This document shows positions 1 to 7,108 of a DNA stretch of 7,108 bases, in pieces. Within the stretch, counting starts at the first letter, position 1, and each line of letters opens with the position of its first letter. Below the pieces are notes generated by a model. It made no database searches and was not told the DNA's origin. It saw nothing but the letters and a program-made list of their open reading frames with translations. Source of the DNA: Gammaproteobacteria bacterium (GTDB lineage: Bacteria; Pseudomonadota; Gammaproteobacteria; UBA9214); assembly GCA_029859555.1 (NCBI GenBank), contig JAOUCV010000112.1, forward strand, positions 1-7,108, read 5' to 3'. Both the position numbers and the translations under genes were made by a program.

Positions 1-552
1 TAACCAGGCTGGCCAGCAGCTGTTCACCACATCGTAGCCCAGTTTCAAGGCGTTATTTTCATCGCTGACACCGAAGCGGCCTGCCAGTCGTCCCAGCAGC
101 CAGTCGGCCTGGTGCAGGACATGCACTGCGGATTTGCAGGCAGGTTGCTGTAACAGCCATAACAGCTTGGCGAGGCTGGCGCTGGCGCCGCGTGCTGCGG
201 TATCGGTCGGGGCCACGCGGGCGACCTGTTCGGACTGCTCAACGGCACGGGCATCGTTGTACATCAGCGCCGCGGATAACGGGGTGCCGCTGGCATCGCT
301 GCAGAGCAGGGTGGCCGAGGTGCCGTCCAGTGCCAGTGCCTCAATGGATGCCAGTGGGAACTCGTTGGCCAGCTGGTCCAGGTTCGCGGTCAGTGTGCTC
401 CACCAGATCTCCGGGTCTTGCTCGACCTCACTTCCCGAGCGGGTTGGTGCGGGCAGGGTGGTGCGGATTTCCACTTTGATGGCCGCATCGGCATCGATGA
501 TGCAGCTGCGGCATCCGGAGGTGCCTATGTCGATGCCGAGGTAGTGTTTCAC
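1..552 (-). CDS. FGGY-family carbohydrate kinase, N-terminal part (D-ribulokinase-like), cut by left edge
   Basis: This is probably a kinase that phosphorylates a sugar or polyol with ATP in the cytoplasm. Seen: 184 codons without a stop. Residues 4-13 (YLGIDIGTSG) are the phosphate-1 loop of the actin/hexokinase-like fold. DGTSATLL at 76-83, MYNDARA at 97-103, the RGASASLAKLLWLL region at 121-134, and QADWLLGRLAG followed by VSDENNALKLGYD at 148-174 are typical of FGGY kinases. From memory, the last block most resembles the D-ribulokinase-like/XylB-like branch of cyanobacteria and plants; that assignment is inference. The catalytic Asp and second ATPase half lie beyond the edge. The start is GTG at 550-552: the same frame is closed by a stop 30 nt upstream with no other start codon between, and the protein begins directly with the family's first beta strand. 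No clear ribosome-binding site precedes it. It is transcribed in the same direction as queF but 201 bp away, so a shared operon is uncertain. Alternatives are xylulokinase, ribulokinase or glycerol kinase relatives. Confidence 0.88.
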   Translation of the reverse strand, partial: MKHYLGIDIGTSGCRSCIIDADAAIKVEIRTTLPAPTRSGSEVEQDPEIWWSTLTANLDQLANEFPLASIEALALDGTSATLLCSDASGTPLSAALMYNDARAVEQSEQVARVAPTDTAARGASASLAKLLWLLQQPACKSAVHVLHQADWLLGRLAGRFGVSDENNALKLGYDVVNSCWPAWL

Positions 553-624
553 GGTGTGTTGGTTATATAGAACTTCGGGAGACTATGTGTTGTGGTAGTG
601 ATGGCCAATATGAAGATGCTTTTT

Positions 625-717
625 GGGAGAGGGGGGAGAATGAGGACCTGAGTAAGTCTTTATTTATATCCCCTGTTTATATCCCCTCTCCCTGGCCCTC
701 TCCCGGATGTAGAGGGG
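625..717. repeat. C/G-rich inverted and direct repeat block between queF and the kinase gene
   Basis: The non-coding gap 553-753 holds a 9-base motif, ccctctccc, twice in direct orientation (684-692 and 696-704). Its exact reverse complement, gggagaggg, lies at 625-633. A shorter inverted arm, agagggg at 711-717, can pair with cccctct at 683-689 or, minus one base, with ccctct at 696-701. Several alternative hairpins are therefore possible. The sequence resembles the ccctctccc/gggagaggg dispersed intergenic repeats seen in many proteobacterial genomes; that family link is inference. It lies downstream of queF and upstream of the kinase gene on the minus strand, so it could act as a transcript-end structure, but no T-run follows either hairpin and I do not call it an intrinsic terminator. 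The rest of the gap is AT-rich (718-745) with nothing recognisable. Confidence 0.6.
663..687. repeat. Two-copy 12-bp direct repeat (13-bp period)
   Basis: The 12-mer tttatatcccct occurs at 663-674 and again, identical, at 676-687, separated by a single g. The second copy runs into the ccctctccc repeat block, so this may be a small slippage duplication at the edge of that element. No function is evident. Confidence 0.75.
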
Positions 718-753
718 AAATAATAATATATACAGTTAGTTATTTGGTAATCG

Positions 754-1143
754 TTACTTAAGTTCTAGCGGCAGTGGGGGCTGCCAGCCGTCCTGCCGGT
801 GTTCCACCACGACATCGGTATAAACACCGCCACGAACATTGAATTCCGAGCGCAGTCGCATGAAACGCGGCCGGCAGGCCTTGACCAGGTCGTTGAGTAT
901 CTGGTTGGTAATGTCCTCGTGGAATGCGCCCTCATCGCGAAACGACCAGATATACAGCTTGAAGGATTTCAGTTCGACGCAGTGCTGGTCCGGTATGTAT
1001 TCCAGGAACAGCGTGGCGAAATCCGGCTGGCCGGTTTTCGGGCACAGGCAGCTAAACTCCGGCGTACGAATACGGATGGTGTAATCCCGGTCCGGATGCG
1101 GGTTGGCAAAGGTCTCGAGATGCTTGCTGGGTTGCGTCGACAT
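754..1143 (-). CDS. queF: NADPH-dependent 7-cyano-7-deazaguanine reductase QueF (short, unimodular type)
   Basis: QueF reduces the nitrile of preQ0 to the aminomethyl group of preQ1 using two NADPH, the step before tRNA-guanine transglycosylase in queuosine synthesis. It is a cytoplasmic tunnelling-fold enzyme. Seen: a complete 129-residue protein, the size of the short Bacillus-type QueF rather than the roughly 280-residue E. coli type. [12 protein letters not shown] (30-41) carries the expected catalytic Cys34 and Asp41. The QueF signature ELKSFKLY (57-64) is intact, and the substrate-binding His75-Glu76 pair sits in FHED. The chosen start is ATG at 1141-1143. An in-frame TTG at 1195-1197 would add 18 residues ([10 protein letters not shown]...) that do not look like family sequence and would remove most of the leader downstream of the predicted promoter. 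No good Shine-Dalgarno is visible at either start. The gene is divergent from smc across 96 bp. No preQ1 riboswitch is apparent in the short leader. Confidence 0.96.
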   Translation of the reverse strand: MSTQPSKHLETFANPHPDRDYTIRIRTPEFSCLCPKTGQPDFATLFLEYIPDQHCVELKSFKLYIWSFRDEGAFHEDITNQILNDLVKACRPRFMRLRSEFNVRGGVYTDVVVEHRQDGWQPPLPLELK

Positions 1144-1190
1144 GGCAGGAACAATACAAGACACAAGATGATGTGTGCAAGCCTTGGAAG

Positions 1191-1220
1191 ATAACAAAAG
1201 GTTGTATTTTTTGAGGTCAA
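1191..1220 (-). promoter_or_regulatory. Candidate sigma-70 promoter for queF
   Basis: On the minus strand, TTGACC (1220-1215) lies 18 bp from TGTTAT (1196-1191). These match the -35 consensus at 5 of 6 positions and the -10 at 4 of 6. Transcription would start near 1184 and give a leader of about 40 nt before the queF ATG at 1143. This is prediction by eye only. The same 96-bp intergenic region must also contain any smc promoter, for which the only candidates are weak: TTGTAT at 1202-1207 with TAACCT at 1226-1231, or TTGGAA at 1184-1189 with TATTTT at 1205-1210. Confidence 0.4.
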
Positions 1221-1239
1221 TCTAGTAACCTAGCCGTCC

Positions 1240-4200
1240 ATGCGATTGTCCAAAATAAAGCTGGCCGGGTTTAAATCTTTTGTCGACCCGACCACGATCC
1301 ATGTGCCCAGTAACCTGGTCGGCGTCATCGGCCCCAATGGTTGCGGGAAATCCAATATTATCGATGCGGTGCGCTGGGTGATGGGTGAATCATCAGCCAA
1401 ACATTTGCGCGGCGAGTCGATGGCAGATGTCATCTTTAACGGTTCCAATACGCGCAAGCCGGTCGGTACCGCCAGTATCGAACTGGCTTTTGACAATACC
1501 GATGGCACCATCGGCGGCCAGTATGCCGGCTACAACGAGATCTCCATACGTCGCCAGGTGTCGCGCGACGGGACTTCCAGCTATTTCCTCAACAACACGC
1601 GCTGCCGGCGACGTGACATTACCGATATTTTTCTCGGCACCGGTCTGGGGCCGCGCAGCTATTCCATTATCGAACAGGGCACGATCTCGCGCCTGATCGA
1701 GGCGAAACCCGATGATCTGCGTGCATTCCTCGAAGAAGCCGCCGGTATCTCCAAGTACAAGGAGCGCCGCCGCGAGACAGAAAACCGTATCAAGCACACC
1801 CGCGAAAATCTTGATCGCCTGCAGGACCTGCTTGAGGAAATAGACAAGCAGCTCGAGAAGCTGAAGCGCCAGTCGCGCGCGGCAGAGCGTTACAAGGAGC
1901 TGAAGGCGGAAGAACGCCAGGTCAAGGCGGAGCTGCTGGCGTTGCGTTTCTCGTCCATGCACGAGGAAACCAGTGTGCGAGAAAACGATCTGCAGCAACG
2001 CGAACTGGACATGCAGGCCGAAATTGCCGAGCAGCGCAGGATCGAAGCGGAACTCGAAAAGCTGCGCGACAGCCTGACCAGTGCCAATGAGTCCTTTAAT
2101 ACAGTGCAGGGCCAGTACTACAAGCTGGGCGCCGATGTTGCCCGGATTGAGCAGGCGATCCAGCACAACAAGGAATCACGCCAGCAACAGCAGGAAGAGC
2201 TGTCGCGTGCCGAGCAAACACTTGCCGAGGTTGAGGAACACATACGGGTGGACACCACCCGGCTCGAGGAACTGGCACGTGATATCGAGACGAATGGTCC
2301 GGAGCTGACTGCCACCACCGAGCGTGCCGGACAATCTGCTGCCGACCTGAAAGATGCCGAGCAGTCAATGCATGCCTGGCAGGAAGAATGGAATGAATTC
2401 AACCAGCGTGCTGCCGAACGTGCGCAGGCTGCGCAGGTTGAGCGTACCCGCCTGGACCATCTTGATCGCCACATGCAGCAGCTGGATGACCGTTTACAGC
2501 GGATGGACGATGAGCAGCAAACGCTGGGCAGCAAAACCACTGCCGGTGAACTGGAGCAGGCAGCACATGAATCCGAGGCGCAGGAAACCGTTGTCGCCGG
2601 TATCCGGATTAACCTGGAAAACGCAGTTCGCAGCATTACCGACGGGCGTGCCGGGCTGGAACAGCAGCAGCAGGAATTATCAGCGCTGCAGAGTGTCCAT
2701 CATGACACCCGCGGACGGCTGACATCACTGCAAACCTTGCAGCAGGCGGCACTCGGCCAGCATTCCGAGCAGGTCACCGGCTGGTTGACAGCGCAGGGCA
2801 TGCAGGGTGCCCCGCGACTGGCGCAGGAAGTTCAGGTTGAACCTGGCTGGGAACATGCGGTTGAGACCGCGCTGGGTTTTTACCTTGAGGCAGTGTGTGT
2901 TGACGGACTCGACAATGTTGAGGACATGCTCGGCAGTCTCGAACAGGGCAGCATTGCACTGTTTGATACGCGTGCCGGTGTCGCGGCTACTGCGTCTTCA
3001 GACAAGGGTGTATTGCTGGGTAGCAAGATCACCTCGTCCGGGTCAGCCGACTCGTTACTGGACGGAGTTTATGCGGTAGATACACTGTCACAGGCGCTGA
3101 CCATGCGCGCCGGACTGGCTGCACATGAATCGATCGTTACCCGTGAAGGTATCTGGGTGGGTAATAACTGGCTGCGTGTTGCAAGAGACACCGACGAGAA
3201 GGCCGGTGTGCTGGAGCGTGAACGCGAGATCAGTGAGCTAAGCGAACAGCTTGCCGCGCAGACGGATAATGTCGAGGCCCTGCAACAGTCCGTGGCAGCC
3301 GCACGTGAAAGCCTGGTATCCGCCGAGAGCGAGCGTGATCGTTTGCAGAATGAATACAACCAGGCGCTGCGTATTGCCAGTGACCTGCGTGCCTCGCTGG
3401 CTACTATACAGACCCGGCTTGAGCAGCAGCAGGCACGTCGTGATCATGTGTTAATGGAATCGGAAGTGCTGCGCACCGAGAAGCAGGGTGAAGCAGAGGC
3501 GATGGCCAGTTCCCAGAACCTGCTGCAGGAGGCGCTGGATGCCGTTGAAACGCTGTCACAGGAACGCGAGCAACGAACCCGCCAACAGCAGCATCTCGGT
3601 GGTGTGCTGAACGAGACCCGTGAACGCGCCCGTACTGACCAGCAGGCAGTGCACGAGCTTGCCTTGCGGGCAGAGTCGATGCGCACAGCAAAGGAAACAA
3701 CCAACCAGGCATTGATGCGCATGCGCGAGCAGTGCCAGCAGCTGATCAGCAGGAAGGATCAATTGACCGGTGTGCTTGATCAGGGTGATACGCCGATTAT
3801 CGAGCTGGAAACCGAGCTGGAAGCCTTGTTGTCACGCCGTCATGGGTCCGAGACAGAGCTGCATAGCGCGCGCAAACAGGTTGAGGATATCGAACACGGT
3901 ACCCGTGAACTCGACCAGGAACGCATCAGGAAAGAGCGCAGCGTCAATAATCAGCGTGAGCAGATTGAGCAGGACCGTATGGCCTGGCAGGAAATCAAGG
4001 TGCGCAGTGACACCCTGATGGAACAGATAAACGAATCCGGTTTTGAATACCAGCCATTACTGGAGCAGATTGAAGAGGGCGCCAGTGTCGATGTCTGGGC
4101 CGAACAGGCTGACAAGCTGGAGAGCCGTATCCAGCGGCTTGGGCCGATCAATCTGGCTGCGATCGAGGAATATGAAGAAGAGTCGAAGCGCAAGGAATAC

Positions 4201-4752
4201 CTGGATGCGCAGCATACCGACCTGATCGAGGCGCTGACGACACTGGAAAACGCTATTGGCAAGATCGACAAGGAAACGCGGTCACGCTTCAAGGAAACCT
4301 TCGAGAAGGTCAACGAGGGTATGCAGGAGAATTTCCCGGTACTGTTTGGTGGTGGCCAGGCGTATCTGGAGTTGACCGGCGAAGACTTGCTGGATACCGG
4401 GGTAACCGTTATGGCGCGGCCGCCGGGCAAGCGCAACAGCACGATCCATCTGCTTTCCGGTGGTGAAAAGGCGCTCACTGCGATTGCGCTGGTGTTTGCT
4501 ATTTTCCGGCTGAACCCTTCGCCCTTCTGCATGCTCGACGAGGTGGATGCGCCGCTCGATGACGCCAATGTCGGCCGTTATTGCGACATGGTGCGCAAGA
4601 TGTCGGAGCACGTACAGTTTATTTTTATTTCGCATAATAAAATTACCATGGAAATGGCAAATCAGCTGACCGGCGTTACCATGCATGAGCCTGGTGTGTC
4701 ACGGTTGGTGGCTGTCGATATCGATGAGGCGGTCAGGCTGGTAGCGGTTTGA
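1240..4752 (+). CDS. smc: Chromosome segregation protein SMC (condensin ATPase)
   Basis: Smc is the ATPase core of the Smc-ScpAB condensin. It forms a homodimeric ring on DNA that compacts and separates sister chromosomes. Seen: 1170 residues, a normal length. The N-terminal head begins with the family-typical MRLSKIKLAGFKSFVDPT. Walker A GPNGCGKS is at 31-38, the conserved R-loop Arg is Arg57 and the Q-loop Gln is Gln146. A first long coiled coil runs from about 160 to 505. The hinge spans about 510-650 and a second coiled coil about 658-960. The C-terminal head contains LGPINLAAIEEYEE from 967, ABC signature LSGGEKAL from 1072, and Walker B CMLDEVDAP with Asp1100 and catalytic Glu1101, followed by the D-loop PLDDANV. 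All ATPase residues are present. ATG 1240 is fixed by an in-frame TAG at 1231-1233 and by family alignment. No Shine-Dalgarno is visible before it. zipA follows after 66 bp. The scpA and scpB partners are not in the window. Confidence 0.98.
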   Translation: MRLSKIKLAGFKSFVDPTTIHVPSNLVGVIGPNGCGKSNIIDAVRWVMGESSAKHLRGESMADVIFNGSNTRKPVGTASIELAFDNTDGTIGGQYAGYNEISIRRQVSRDGTSSYFLNNTRCRRRDITDIFLGTGLGPRSYSIIEQGTISRLIEAKPDDLRAFLEEAAGISKYKERRRETENRIKHTRENLDRLQDLLEEIDKQLEKLKRQSRAAERYKELKAEERQVKAELLALRFSSMHEETSVRENDLQQRELDMQAEIAEQRRIEAELEKLRDSLTSANESFNTVQGQYYKLGADVARIEQAIQHNKESRQQQQEELSRAEQTLAEVEEHIRVDTTRLEELARDIETNGPELTATTERAGQSAADLKDAEQSMHAWQEEWNEFNQRAAERAQAAQVERTRLDHLDRHMQQLDDRLQRMDDEQQTLGSKTTAGELEQAAHESEAQETVVAGIRINLENAVRSITDGRAGLEQQQQELSALQSVHHDTRGRLTSLQTLQQAALGQHSEQVTGWLTAQGMQGAPRLAQEVQVEPGWEHAVETALGFYLEAVCVDGLDNVEDMLGSLEQGSIALFDTRAGVAATASSDKGVLLGSKITSSGSADSLLDGVYAVDTLSQALTMRAGLAAHESIVTREGIWVGNNWLRVARDTDEKAGVLEREREISELSEQLAAQTDNVEALQQSVAAARESLVSAESERDRLQNEYNQALRIASDLRASLATIQTRLEQQQARRDHVLMESEVLRTEKQGEAEAMASSQNLLQEALDAVETLSQEREQRTRQQQHLGGVLNETRERARTDQQAVHELALRAESMRTAKETTNQALMRMREQCQQLISRKDQLTGVLDQGDTPIIELETELEALLSRRHGSETELHSARKQVEDIEHGTRELDQERIRKERSVNNQREQIEQDRMAWQEIKVRSDTLMEQINESGFEYQPLLEQIEEGASVDVWAEQADKLESRIQRLGPINLAAIEEYEEESKRKEYLDAQHTDLIEALTTLENAIGKIDKETRSRFKETFEKVNEGMQENFPVLFGGGQAYLELTGEDLLDTGVTVMARPPGKRNSTIHLLSGGEKALTAIALVFAIFRLNPSPFCMLDEVDAPLDDANVGRYCDMVRKMSEHVQFIFISHNKITMEMANQLTGVTMHEPGVSRLVAVDIDEAVRLVAV

Positions 4753-4818
4753 CAGGGGTTCTCCCGGCAGCGGAAGTATTTATTCTCAATATGTTCTATA
4801 CAGGTCAGGTCTGAATTC

Positions 4819-7108
<2,290 letters not shown>

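Noticed and set aside
134..544. 136-codon plus-strand open frame opposite the sugar kinase
   Set aside because: Ala/Ser-rich shadow; the minus strand encodes clear FGGY kinase motifs over the same bases.
601..651. 16-codon plus-strand mini-ORF (MANMKMLFGRGGRMRT) in the intergenic gap
   Set aside because: Too short, no ribosome-binding site, and it runs through the gggagaggg repeat arm; nothing supports translation.
683..717. Intrinsic terminator after queF
   Set aside because: The cccctct/agagggg hairpin has a 21-base loop, and neither strand shows a T-run after the stem.
799..1194. 131-codon plus-strand open frame opposite queF
   Set aside because: The minus strand carries the complete QueF motif set; the plus-strand frame has no recognisable features.
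1144..1197. TTG start extending QueF by 18 residues
   Set aside because: The added residues are unlike family N-termini, TTG is a weak start, and it would fall almost at the predicted transcription start.
1393..2166. 257-codon open frame on the minus strand inside smc
   Set aside because: It lies wholly antisense to the conserved Smc head and coiled coil, and its translation has no recognisable domain. It is a composition shadow of the GC-rich coding strand.
3951..4568. 205-codon open frame on the minus strand opposite the Smc C-terminal head
   Set aside because: Ser-rich low-complexity translation mirrors the plus-strand codons; the plus strand holds Walker B and the ABC signature here, so this is a shadow.
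4749..4782. Promoter for zipA using the perfect TTGACA at 4749-4754
   Set aside because: The nearest -10-like box, TATTTA at 4777-4782, is 22 bp away; nothing acceptable sits at 16-18 bp, and TTGACA overlaps the smc stop codon, so it is probably chance.

Overview
The window looks like the chromosome of a gammaproteobacterium. The gene order smc-zipA-ligA on one strand is a known gammaproteobacterial arrangement, and ZipA is essentially confined to that class. A canonical Smc also suggests a lineage that does not rely on MukBEF. The coding DNA is moderately GC-rich. I cannot name the genus.

Layout. Positions 1-552 (minus strand) hold the first 184 codons of an FGGY-family sugar kinase that runs off the left edge. 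Its motifs resemble the D-ribulokinase-like branch. Positions 553-753 are non-coding and carry C/G-rich direct and inverted repeats that resemble a degenerate dispersed intergenic repeat. Positions 754-1143 (minus) are queF, the last enzyme of the preQ1 branch of queuosine synthesis. A 96-bp divergent region (1144-1239) separates queF from smc (1240-4752, plus). After a 66-bp gap comes zipA (4819-5547, plus), which overlaps ligA by 4 bp (from 5544, running off the right edge with 521 complete codons visible).

How the genes work together. Smc (chromosome organisation and segregation), ZipA (membrane anchor for the FtsZ ring) and LigA (sealing of nicks after replication and repair) form a same-strand cluster serving replication, segregation and division. 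zipA and ligA are probably translationally coupled. QueF serves tRNA modification and the kinase serves carbohydrate metabolism. Neither has an obvious functional link to the smc cluster.

Overall this is core housekeeping DNA. I found no CRISPR array, RNA gene, mobile element, toxin-antitoxin or defence gene, and no evidence of a new system. The points most worth a second look are the repeat block at 625-717, the lack of Shine-Dalgarno sequences before three genes, the short ZipA linker, and the substrate of the kinase.
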